A stretch of 64,000 nt of DNA from CAZQDP01 sp964592375. Lineage in GTDB: Bacteria > Bacillota > Clostridia > RUG12999. Of the stretch, positions 9,805 through 17,472 are shown in pieces; position 1 is the stretch's first letter, and every line of letters starts with the position of its first letter. The notes beneath the pieces were generated by a model. That model did no database searches. It was not told the DNA's origin and saw only the letters and a program-made list of their open reading frames with translations. Position numbers and translations under genes: made by a program. The DNA is taken from NCBI GenBank assembly GCA_964592375.1, contig CAZQDP010000003.1:1-64000 (forward strand), given 5' to 3'.

Positions 9805-9944
9805 ATCGTAGCTATTTATAAAAAACACATGCGTATGAGTGACATTTTAAAAACGAATTTAAAAAGCAATCAAGTATATCTATATGAAGAAAAATGAATA
9901 TTTGCTTCCATGTTTAGTCATATTATCAGAAGCATAAAATCCTG

Positions 9945-9953
9945 TGCTATAAC
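9945..9953 (+). promoter_or_regulatory. Extended -10 promoter of the cold-shock gene
   Basis: TGCTATAAC is an extended -10 element located 60 bp before the csp start, with no clear -35. The resulting short leader would carry the strong AAGGAGA site at 9998-10004. Confidence 0.5.
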
Positions 9954-10012
9954 AAAAACTATTGATAATGATTGTTCTAACAAGTTCACTTTATGAGAAG
10001 GAGATTTTGAAT

Positions 10013-10222
10013 ATGGCTCACTATACCGGTGTGGTTAAATGGTTTGATAATGAAAGAGGATATGGGTTTATCTCTACAAATGATGGGGATGATGTTTTCT
10101 TGCATCATTCACAAGTAAAGGAAAAAGGCAACGATAAAGATATCCATGAAGGGGAAGAGGTAAGCTTTGATATTACAATGGACCATGAAAGGCGAGCGGC
10201 TATTAATGTACAAAAGCAATAG
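10013..10222 (+). CDS. csp: Cold-shock domain protein
   Basis: A 69-residue single OB-fold RNA/DNA chaperone. RNP1 is visible as KWFDNERGYGFIS (about residues 9-21) and RNP2 as VFLHHS (about 28-33). Length is typical of CspA/CspB proteins (65-70). The start at 10013 is fixed by AAGGAGA at 9998-10004 with 8-base spacing; the longer frame from 9962 is not supported. Such proteins melt RNA secondary structure and are not always cold-induced. It stands alone with its own promoter. Confidence 0.97.
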   Translation: MAHYTGVVKWFDNERGYGFISTNDGDDVFLHHSQVKEKGNDKDIHEGEEVSFDITMDHERRAAINVQKQ

Positions 10223-10338
10223 ACAATATGATGCATAAACGCCTATCCGTTCTTTATTCGCAGGTGCATATCAAATCTTGAAGCACTGCAGGTTAACACG
10301 CTCAAATACCATTCCACGATGCGGGCGCATTGGACAGA

Positions 10339-10572
10339 TTACGTTATTATAAAACGTAGCAACCATAACAAAAAGGCACCATAACTGTCTTGAAAAATCA
10401 AGGTCATCATGGTGCCTAAATAAATACATTCACCGCTATATTTTCCTCTTTGGTTGATGGAAATAAGCACCACAAAAGCCCAATATAAAGGGATTTGTAT
10501 GGATAAACTGGCATTCCATAAAATTGAATGAGTGGTGGATTTTGAGGGTCCGGATGTATGACTACTTCGCAT
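10339..10572 (-). CDS. Possible small hydrophobic protein coupled to the SDR gene
   Basis: The frame starts with an ATG that overlaps the SDR stop codon by one base (TGATG, 10570-10574), a common sign of translational coupling. The 77 residues are polar at the start and then hydrophobic (SLSIQIPLYWAFVVLISI and a hydrophobic tail). Against it: a terminator-like hairpin (10366-10417) lies inside its 3' part. It may be a real small membrane protein or chance. No family recognised. Confidence 0.3.
   Translation of the reverse strand: MRSSHTSGPSKSTTHSILWNASLSIQIPLYWAFVVLISINQRGKYSGECIYLGTMMTLIFQDSYGAFLLWLLRFIIT
10366..10417 (-). terminator. Rho-independent terminator downstream of the SDR gene
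   Basis: Arms AGGCACCAT (10374-10382) and ATGGTGCCT (10409-10417) pair perfectly, with an inner CTTGA/TCAAG stem. On the minus strand the hairpin is followed by TTTTTGTT. It fits as the end of the SDR transcript. Confidence 0.7.
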
Positions 10573-11279
10573 CACCAATCAATCCGATTGCCTTCATTAT
10601 CAATGAATATTTTTTCCTGTGAGCTTTGCATCTCGCGCGCTAACAAATCAGATAACTTCACCGCTGTTTTATAAGGATCAAGTGATGCATTTTGGCCGCC
10701 CATATCTGTTCTCATCCATCCCGGATGAAGTGCGAGCAGTTTTATATTTTTTTCTTTTAAAGCATTATCCAGAATTTTGGTTGCCATATTCAGCGCCGCT
10801 TTTGACATACAATAGTCAAACTCTTTCTTTCTCCGGCACTCCTGAATTTTGCCGCTTTCCGAAGAGATATTGACAATCATGGACCGCTCCAATCCCTTTA
10901 GCATACTGAGGAATGCTTGCACCACGCGAAGGGGGCCGATTGCATTTACATTATATACCTCAAGGCACTCATCCAAATTGGTGCTATCTAGCTCCTCAAA
11001 GGATGTTTCGCTATGAATACCGGCATTGTTGATGATGATATCGATTTTGTCCGTATACTGCCTAACAACATCAAAAGATTTCTGCACAGAGGCGCTACTT
11101 GAAACATCCATTTCAACCACGATGAGCTGCTCCCCATATTGCTCTTTTAGTGCGCGGATAAGCGCACTGTTTGTATCTCGCACGCCGGCATATACAATAT
11201 CTCCTATTTCTAAATATCGCCCTGCCAAAAAGTAACCAAGACCCCTTGATGCACCGGCAATGAGCACATGTTTATTCAT
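10572..11279 (-). CDS. Short-chain dehydrogenase/reductase
   Basis: A 235-residue classical SDR. The cofactor loop GASRGLG is at residues 9-15, NNAG at 84-87, the catalytic serine about 139-140 (NISSESG), and Tyr156/Lys160 in YCMSK. The ATG at 11279 follows GGGAGGAATT. The family oxidises or reduces alcohol/carbonyl groups using NAD(P)H; the substrate cannot be assigned. It is transcribed away from the AraC gene at 11470, which may control it. Confidence 0.93.
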   Translation of the reverse strand: MNKHVLIAGASRGLGYFLAGRYLEIGDIVYAGVRDTNSALIRALKEQYGEQLIVVEMDVSSSASVQKSFDVVRQYTDKIDIIINNAGIHSETSFEELDSTNLDECLEVYNVNAIGPLRVVQAFLSMLKGLERSMIVNISSESGKIQECRRKKEFDYCMSKAALNMATKILDNALKEKNIKLLALHPGWMRTDMGGQNASLDPYKTAVKLSDLLAREMQSSQEKIFIDNEGNRIDW

Positions 11280-11469
11280 TATAATTCCTCCCTTGCTTTA
11301 ATGTATTTATCATTACATTATACAGAATAGCAGACCTAAAAAACATATATAGATGTGCGTTCTTGATGCATTGATGTTGTTTTTTACTTGAAAAATCAAA
11401 AGATTGCATATATAATAAAGTGATGCGAAGCGGACTCGTAGATAAAAAGATTTTTATATAGAAGGGCTG

Positions 11470-12303
11470 ATGGTTTTCATGATGAAGCAGTACTATAACA
11501 GACCACTGGGTTTTGGAGAGCTGCATCTGCATTACTGTGGCTATGAAAATGATTTTATATCCTGCTCGCTCCACGTTCGGGATTGCTTTTTGATGCACTA
11601 TGTTACCAAAGGAGAAGGGGAATTTGTCTTAGACGGCAAGACCTATCCTATTTGCCAGGGCATGGCGTTTCTCATTTCTCCAAATCTATTCACCAGCTAT
11701 CGTAGCGTGGATGAAGCATGCCCTATTTCATTTAGCTGGATAGCCGTTGGCGGGTCAAGCGCCAAAAAAATATTGCACAGTTGCCATCTTTCCATTGAGC
11801 ATCCGGTCACTACCATTGAACAATCCTATGGTATTGATATGCTGATAAAAAAAATATCCCATGCGGTGAGTGACAAACGGTCACAATTTGAAATTCTATC
11901 ACAATTATACTTTATCATCTCTCAAATGGAAAAATGTGCGCTACAAAGCATACAGAGCAAGTACCCCGTTCTAAGCATGGCGCAAACCTATGTAAGTGCC
12001 GCAGTTCAGTTCATCGAATGTAATTACATGAAAGACATTCATATTTTGCAAATTGCAAAGCATATTGGAATTGAAAGAACCTACTTCTCTAAAATATTTA
12101 AATGCCATACATCTCACTCACCGCAGGAGTATCTACTAAGGTATAGAATAAACAAGGCAATAACACTCATGAAGGATAAAAATGCGAAGTTAAAGGAAAT
12201 TGCCGTTTGCGTAGGAATTCCCGATCCATATTATTTTTCAAGGATATTTAAAAAGGTAAGTGGGAAATCGCCCTCCTTTTATATGAAAGAATTATCTATA
12301 TAG
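11470..12303 (+). CDS. AraC family transcriptional regulator
   Basis: A 277-residue regulator with an N-terminal cupin-like sensor (about residues 10-150) and a C-terminal double helix-turn-helix (about 175-275). The second helix pair shows the family pattern IAVCVGIPDPYYFSRIFKKVSGKSP. The start is uncertain: GAAGGG at 11461-11466 is close to the ATG at 11470, but the ATGs at 11479 and 11482 are also possible. It is divergent from the SDR gene and upstream of the PfkB gene, so either may be a target. Such proteins usually activate sugar genes. Confidence 0.93.
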   Translation: MVFMMKQYYNRPLGFGELHLHYCGYENDFISCSLHVRDCFLMHYVTKGEGEFVLDGKTYPICQGMAFLISPNLFTSYRSVDEACPISFSWIAVGGSSAKKILHSCHLSIEHPVTTIEQSYGIDMLIKKISHAVSDKRSQFEILSQLYFIISQMEKCALQSIQSKYPVLSMAQTYVSAAVQFIECNYMKDIHILQIAKHIGIERTYFSKIFKCHTSHSPQEYLLRYRINKAITLMKDKNAKLKEIAVCVGIPDPYYFSRIFKKVSGKSPSFYMKELSI

Positions 12304-12406
12304 AAACAGGATAGCAACATGCCTTGGTTGTGAGCTTATTCTGCAAGCACAAAAGACAGATACAGGAAGACACTCACTATAAAACAATGAAAATAAAAAT
12401 TCAATA

Positions 12407-12435
12407 TTGATTTTTTATTATGCATATGATAATAT
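12407..12435 (+). promoter_or_regulatory. Probable promoter of the sugar kinase-dehydrogenase operon, with operator-like repeat
   Basis: TTGATT at 12407-12412, 17-bp spacer, TAATAT at 12430-12435. Just downstream an inverted repeat, ATAGTA (12436-12441) and TACTAT (12451-12456), lies over the expected transcript start and could be an operator. Confidence 0.5.
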
Positions 12436-12472
12436 ATAGTAAAATAATTATACTATTGTGGGGGCGAATAAT

Positions 12473-13423
12473 ATGTTTGATGTGGTTTGTATTGGTATTT
12501 TGGTGGCAGATGTCATTGTCAAGCCTGTAAACAAAATCCCGGAAGCAGGAAAGCTTGGACTGATTGATGCGGTGACCTTGTGCAGTGGCGGTTGTGCCAT
12601 GAGTGCCGCTGTGGATATGGCGAAAATCGGAGCCGCACCTGCGCTTATCGGAAAAATTGGAGAGGATGGATTTGGCGCATTTTTATCTGCCGAGCTTTCT
12701 CACTATGGCGTTGACATTACCGGTCTTATTGTGGATAAGGCCGCGCACACCTCTGCCTCCGCCGTTTTGGTGGATGGCAGTGGAGAGCGTACTTTTTTAC
12801 ACTCTCCGGGGGCCAACGGCGAGCTGACGGATACGGATGTGGATTTTGGCATCATTGAAAAATCCAAAATTGTATTTATTGCCGGCACCATGCTCATGCC
12901 TTCCTTTGATGGGGCACCGTGTTCAAGAGTGCTGAAAAGGGCCAAAGAAATGGGAAAAATCACTGTGCTGGATACGGCATGGGATGATCAGGGGCGCTGG
13001 ATGGAGGTACTGGAGCCTTCCATGCCTTATTTGGATTATTTTATTCCCAGTATTGAAGAGGCCACGCAGCTCAGCGGTGAGAGCGAGCCGGGAAAAATAG
13101 CGGCATGTTTTTTTGAAAAGGGAGTAGGCACGGTAGTGATTAAACTTGGTAAAAATGGGTGCTTCGTGCAGGAGAACAAAACGGCAGAGGGGTATTATGT
13201 GCCAACATATTCACATATTAAGGCAGTAGATACCACCGGGGCGGGAGATTCCTTTTGTGCAGGCTTTTTATATGGATTGTCTCAATCGATGAGTATTTTG
13301 GATTGCGCCAAGTTTGCCAATGCGGTGGGGACACACTGCGTCATGGCAGTGGGTGCCACCACGGGCATAAAAAGCTACCGCGAAATTCGAGGGTTTATGG
13401 ATGAGGTGGAAAAAGAAACTTGA
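12473..13423 (+). CDS. PfkB family carbohydrate kinase
   Basis: A 316-residue ribokinase-type kinase. The N-terminal signature region (CSGGCAMSAA, about residues 36-45) and the C-terminal PfkB motif DTTGAGDSFCAGF, with catalytic Asp259, are present. The start at 12473 follows GGGGG; a GTG at 12458 is in frame but less likely. It phosphorylates a sugar or nucleoside with ATP in the cytoplasm. The next gene starts 46 bp downstream and encodes a mannitol-1-phosphate dehydrogenase-like enzyme, so a keto- or polyol-sugar route is likely; the precise sugar is not clear. Confidence 0.93.
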   Translation: MFDVVCIGILVADVIVKPVNKIPEAGKLGLIDAVTLCSGGCAMSAAVDMAKIGAAPALIGKIGEDGFGAFLSAELSHYGVDITGLIVDKAAHTSASAVLVDGSGERTFLHSPGANGELTDTDVDFGIIEKSKIVFIAGTMLMPSFDGAPCSRVLKRAKEMGKITVLDTAWDDQGRWMEVLEPSMPYLDYFIPSIEEATQLSGESEPGKIAACFFEKGVGTVVIKLGKNGCFVQENKTAEGYYVPTYSHIKAVDTTGAGDSFCAGFLYGLSQSMSILDCAKFANAVGTHCVMAVGATTGIKSYREIRGFMDEVEKET

Positions 13424-13469
13424 TATTGATGATCAATGCGAAGATATTTTAAGTAGAGGGGATTTGCGA

Positions 13470-14651
13470 ATGAAGGCGGTTATGTACGGCGCGGGCAATA
13501 TCGGAAGAGGGTTTATCGGGCAGCTTTTTTATAAATCCGGCTATGAGGTCGTTTTTATTGATGTAAATGAAAACATGATAGAGGAAATCAATCGGCGGGG
13601 AAGCTATCCTGTGACCATACTTGGCACTGCCACTGTGCACGAAGAAATGGTAGAAGGAGCACACTGCGTCAATGGTATGGACGAAGAAGCGGTAGCGCAG
13701 GCAATTTCTAGTGCAGATATTTTAGCCACTGCGGTGGGTGTCAATGTCCTGCCAAGGATTGCGAAAAATTTGGCAAAAGGCATAGAAAAACGGTTTTTGC
13801 TTGGCAACAACAAGCCGCTGAATATCATTATTTGCGAAAATAAAATTGGAGCAGACACATACATAAAGGAGCTAGTTTTGCAGCATCTCCCAAGTGATAT
13901 GGTAGCTTGGATGGAAGAAAATATCGGGTTGGTGGAGGCCTCAATAGGGCGTATGGTACCACTACAGACACCGCAAATGCAAAATGGAGATATCCTCAGG
14001 GTGTGCGTGGAGAGCTATGATTTGCTTCCGGTAGACAAGGATGCGTTTCGGGGAGAAATACCACATATTCATAATATGGTTCCTTTTTCTCCATTTGCAT
14101 TTTACATTGAGCGAAAGCTGTACATCCACAATATGGGCCATGCCATGACGGCGTATTTGGGCAGTCTGAAGGGATATCAATTCATTGATGAGGCCATAGC
14201 AGATCCGGCCATTTTTCAGTGCGTACAAAGTGCGATGATGCAGTCGGGACTTGCGCTTAGCATGCGGCATAAAGTTGATTTCGTAGAGATTAAGGAGCAT
14301 ATTGAAAATCTTTTGGAACGCTTTGCAAATAAAAGATTAGGAGATACGCCGCAAAGAGTTGGAGGCGATCTGATGCGAAAGCTCTCACGAGAGGACAGGC
14401 TAGTCGGCGCACTTCTATGCTGCGAAGGGGAGGCGGTTGAGCCGACTTATATTTGTCTTGCTATCGCCGCCGCCATGCTGTTTGAAGATAAGGGCTTTGC
14501 ATTCTCAGATCCACTGGAAATATTACATAAGGTATGCAAAATAGAAAAAGGAAAATGGCATGATCTTATTCTTCGTTGTTATTTAGAACTTAAAACGGGG
14601 ATGGATATTTGTGATATGCAAGGGTTAGCCCGGCAGGACATAAAAGAATAA
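13470..14651 (+). CDS. Mannitol-1-phosphate 5-dehydrogenase-like protein
   Basis: A 393-residue polyol dehydrogenase of the long-chain MtlD family (usually about 380). The Rossmann motif GAGNIGRGFIG is at residues 7-17, and the family block NIIICENKIGAD at about 110-121. A helical C-terminal domain follows. The start at 13470 is set by AGAGGGGA at 13455-13462. The expected reaction is mannitol-1-phosphate plus NAD+ to fructose-6-phosphate. It is probably co-transcribed with the PfkB kinase gene upstream. No phosphotransferase genes are present here, so the substrate could be another polyol phosphate. Confidence 0.85.
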   Translation: MKAVMYGAGNIGRGFIGQLFYKSGYEVVFIDVNENMIEEINRRGSYPVTILGTATVHEEMVEGAHCVNGMDEEAVAQAISSADILATAVGVNVLPRIAKNLAKGIEKRFLLGNNKPLNIIICENKIGADTYIKELVLQHLPSDMVAWMEENIGLVEASIGRMVPLQTPQMQNGDILRVCVESYDLLPVDKDAFRGEIPHIHNMVPFSPFAFYIERKLYIHNMGHAMTAYLGSLKGYQFIDEAIADPAIFQCVQSAMMQSGLALSMRHKVDFVEIKEHIENLLERFANKRLGDTPQRVGGDLMRKLSREDRLVGALLCCEGEAVEPTYICLAIAAAMLFEDKGFAFSDPLEILHKVCKIEKGKWHDLILRCYLELKTGMDICDMQGLARQDIKE

Positions 14652-14684
14652 TTTATCTGCATTGCAAAGATGCTTTTTGAACGC

Positions 14685-15947
14685 TTAAGTTGCAGGCCTT
14701 CTTTCAATATCGGCACCAAGCTGCTGGAATTTTTCCTCTATCCTACAGTAGCCCCTATCCACGTGCTCAATATCTTCAATTTCCGTTTCGCCTTCTGCGC
14801 ACAGGCCGGCTATAATCATGGCTGCCCCTGCCCGAAGATCGGTTGCGCGAACTTTGGAGCCGCTCAAGGTAGATACCCCTTCGATAATTGCCGTTCTGCC
14901 CTCTGTTTTTATTTCAGCGCCCATGCGCATGAGCTCACCCATATGCATAAATCGATTTTCAAAAATGGTTTCAATAATGACGCTGGTGCCTTCGGTCACA
15001 CTCATCAGCGCAGCAAACTGCGCTTGCATATCCGTTGGAAATCCTGGAAACGGCAGGGTTTTAATATTGGAGGAATGCAAATGCGTATCCGCGACGATGG
15101 TGAGGCAATCGTTTTCTTCGGTAATCACAACACCGATTTCTCGAAGCTTTGCAATAATTGGCTTTAAATGGCCGGGCATGACATTTTCCAAAGTAACCCT
15201 GCCCCCGGTAGCGGCTACGGCTGTCATAAATGTGCCGGCTTCTATTCGGTCGGGGATAATAATATGGTTAGCACCTGATAAAGACGTCACCCCGGTGACT
15301 TTAATGGAGTCGGTGCCGGCTCCTCGAATATCCGCACCCATTTCCACAAGAAAATTGGCAAGGTCCGTAACCTCCGGTTCCACGGCGGCATTTTCAATAA
15401 TGGTTTGTCCATCGGCCATGCAGGCGGCGATTAAAATATTTTCAGTGGCACCAACACTGGGAAAGTCTAAGTATATTTTTGTTCCATGCAATTGCTGGGC
15501 ACTCAGCTCAATATACCCGTTTTCCTGCCGAATTTGTGCTCCCATGGCACTGAGTCCTTTTAGGTGCAAATCCACAGGTCTGCTACCGATGGGGCAACCC
15601 CCTGGCAAGCTGATTTTGGCTTTTCCCCATCTGGCAAGTAGTGCCCCGCTAATGAGAAACGAGGCCCTGAATTTATTCACAAGCTCATAGGGGGCATCAA
15701 ACCGAGGATCCCCGGAGGGAGATAGGGTAATTTGATTTTCAATACGGTCTACAGCGTAGCCCAAATGCCGAAGTAGGGAGCACATATCTTCCACATCGCT
15801 CAGTAGCGGTACATCATCAATGGTGCAAGGAGAATTTGCCAGAATTCCTGCTGCCAAAATGGGAAGAGCGGAATTTTTAGCTCCATCCACCCTCACTTTC
15901 CCCCAAAGGCTTCCGGTTTTTTTAACAATTAATTTCTGCACTTCCAT
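14685..15947 (-). CDS. murA: UDP-N-acetylglucosamine 1-carboxyvinyltransferase
   Basis: A 420-residue MurA, first committed enzyme of peptidoglycan precursor synthesis (UDP-GlcNAc plus phosphoenolpyruvate). The inside-out alpha/beta barrel repeats are recognisable. The active-site loop PGGCPIGSRPVDLH carries Cys118, the fosfomycin target equivalent to E. coli Cys115. Lys-Asn in DGAKNSALP near residue 20 and RAGAAMIIAGL near the C-terminus are conserved. The start at 15947 follows GAAAGGAC; the longer frame to 16031 lacks support. Firmicutes often have two copies (MurA and MurZ); this one could be either. Confidence 0.97.
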   Translation of the reverse strand: MEVQKLIVKKTGSLWGKVRVDGAKNSALPILAAGILANSPCTIDDVPLLSDVEDMCSLLRHLGYAVDRIENQITLSPSGDPRFDAPYELVNKFRASFLISGALLARWGKAKISLPGGCPIGSRPVDLHLKGLSAMGAQIRQENGYIELSAQQLHGTKIYLDFPSVGATENILIAACMADGQTIIENAAVEPEVTDLANFLVEMGADIRGAGTDSIKVTGVTSLSGANHIIIPDRIEAGTFMTAVAATGGRVTLENVMPGHLKPIIAKLREIGVVITEENDCLTIVADTHLHSSNIKTLPFPGFPTDMQAQFAALMSVTEGTSVIIETIFENRFMHMGELMRMGAEIKTEGRTAIIEGVSTLSGSKVRATDLRAGAAMIIAGLCAEGETEIEDIEHVDRGYCRIEEKFQQLGADIERRPAT

Positions 15948-16221
15948 TTCCGTCCTTTCGGCTAATGAAATCATTGCAAGATGCACATACTGTATTTGTA
16001 GGTGCGTTTTATGCGACCATTTTGAACACATTGCAATGATTTTATTATTTCACAAGCCTACCTATGATATGCAACGAAAAATTTGTTATGCACTCCAAAA
16101 AAATTATATTTAACAAAAAGGATACATAAGCTTATCTTTTTCATGATTAACTCTTCACATTTAAAGGAAATCTACATGATTAAAAAATAAAGCATTGACG
16201 CATTTGCATGCCAAACGCGGC

Positions 16222-17163
16222 TTATCGCACAACGGATTTATCATACTCAGATGGGCTACGTCCGGCATGCTGGCGAAATGCGGCAGAGAAGTGGTGAACA
16301 CTGGAAAAGCCAAGTGCCTCCGCTATTTGGGTGTAATTGAGATTGCCCTCCCGAATCATGCGTTTGGCGGCATTGACCTTCAAACTGCTTAAATACGCTT
16401 TTACCGGCTTTCCGGAGTAATGCTTAAAAATCTCCTGCATCATGGTGGGGTTTGTGCCAAATGCCGAAGACAGCTGACCTACCGTGATATGACTTGCAAT
16501 ATGTTCTTCTATATATTGATTGATTTGATGCCATATTAGTTTTTCCCTATTTGACCTGCTTTTCTTTAAAGCAGGTCTTTTTCTGCGCAAACCGCCAAGG
16601 CGGCGGTATAAGCTGATCAGAAGCCATTCTAACGCCATTTTAATAATTTGGGTGGAAAAGAGGGGTGCTTCGGAGCGCTTGTTGACAGCAAATAATTGCG
16701 TTTCATCAATTCCCGGCGTATCAAAAGACAAATGCCATTCCTCAATGGCAGAAGCGATGAGTTGTTTCTCGCTTTCATCCAAAGAAACAAGGCATTTTTC
16801 AAAAACATGCATATAGCGGGCCTCGCACTCGAAAATAATTACCACAATGCTGGGCGCTGTATGGTCAAACGATTTCAGAGAGTGCTGCTCGCCCGGCTTA
16901 TGAAAGGCCAAATCTCCTGCGCTCATCACGAATTCTTCCTGATCCATGGAAATGGTGATCTTGCCCTTGTCCACATAAATCATTTCCCAACAGTTATGCA
17001 CATCTTGCGCGGAGTCATAGGAGGTAGAATACTCATTGTAGCGCATTGTATACATATAATTGATGCAAAAGTCTTGGCGGAGCTTTGTTGCATGAATGAT
17101 AAAACTATCTTGTGGTGACGCAATTTTATTAATTTCAATATATTTCTTTTTACCAGAAGTCAA
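16222..17163 (-). CDS. AraC family transcriptional regulator, TTG start
   Basis: A 313-residue regulator with a cupin-type sensor (about residues 25-160), a basic linker (LRRKRPALKKSRSNR), and a C-terminal AraC double helix-turn-helix ending in LGFSSVHHFSAAFRQHAGRSP. I choose a TTG start at 17163 because a perfect GGAGGTG lies 6 bases before it, and because the -10 box of its promoter (17197-17202) abuts the alternative GTG at 17205. It is divergent from the giant secreted glycosidase-like gene at 17473, which it probably controls. Confidence 0.9.
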   Translation of the reverse strand: MTSGKKKYIEINKIASPQDSFIIHATKLRQDFCINYMYTMRYNEYSTSYDSAQDVHNCWEMIYVDKGKITISMDQEEFVMSAGDLAFHKPGEQHSLKSFDHTAPSIVVIIFECEARYMHVFEKCLVSLDESEKQLIASAIEEWHLSFDTPGIDETQLFAVNKRSEAPLFSTQIIKMALEWLLISLYRRLGGLRRKRPALKKSRSNREKLIWHQINQYIEEHIASHITVGQLSSAFGTNPTMMQEIFKHYSGKPVKAYLSSLKVNAAKRMIREGNLNYTQIAEALGFSSVHHFSAAFRQHAGRSPSEYDKSVVR

Positions 17164-17196
17164 CCCATTCACCTCCGCAAAACTCGCTACTAGATT

Positions 17197-17225
17197 ATTA
17201 TACACGCATTATGGTATGCGGTCAA
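17197..17225 (-). promoter_or_regulatory. Promoter of the AraC regulator gene
   Basis: On the minus strand TTGACC (17225-17220), 17-bp spacer, TATAAT (17202-17197). The spacer holds a small palindrome, CGCAT-N6-ATGCG. The transcript would start near 17190, which supports the TTG start at 17163. Confidence 0.75.
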
Positions 17226-17306
17226 CGCTGTTTTTAAACATATAGAACAAATAGACAATAAGCGGTATCTCTTTTGGTCTAAAACGACGAAAAAAAGGCA
17301 ACTGCA

Positions 17307-17335
17307 TTTACAAATATAATAAAATTAAGTATAAT
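17307..17335 (+). promoter_or_regulatory. Promoter of the 1606-residue secreted protein gene
   Basis: TTTACA at 17307-17312, 17-bp spacer, TATAAT at 17330-17335. Two further TATAAT-like hexamers nearby (about 17316 and 17342) make the exact start uncertain. Between this and the divergent AraC promoter are about 80 bp where a shared operator could lie. Confidence 0.6.
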
Positions 17336-17472
17336 GAATTTATAATAGAGTGATTGCACTTTTTACCATGATTAGAAAAAGAGATGATAAAGCTTATGTC
17401 GCTGTATTGCGACTGTGCTACCTTTGTAATTTGCACTTATTTCGGGAGGTAGGAAAGGATTTGTGATAGAAA

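Noticed and set aside
9697..9897. Plus-strand 66-codon frame before the cold-shock gene
   Set aside because: No ribosome binding site and protein-unlike composition; it overlaps a slightly more plausible minus-strand frame.
14818..15690. A 290-codon open frame antisense to murA
   Set aside because: murA is unmistakable on the other strand with an intact active site; the antisense frame has no ribosome binding site or known motif.
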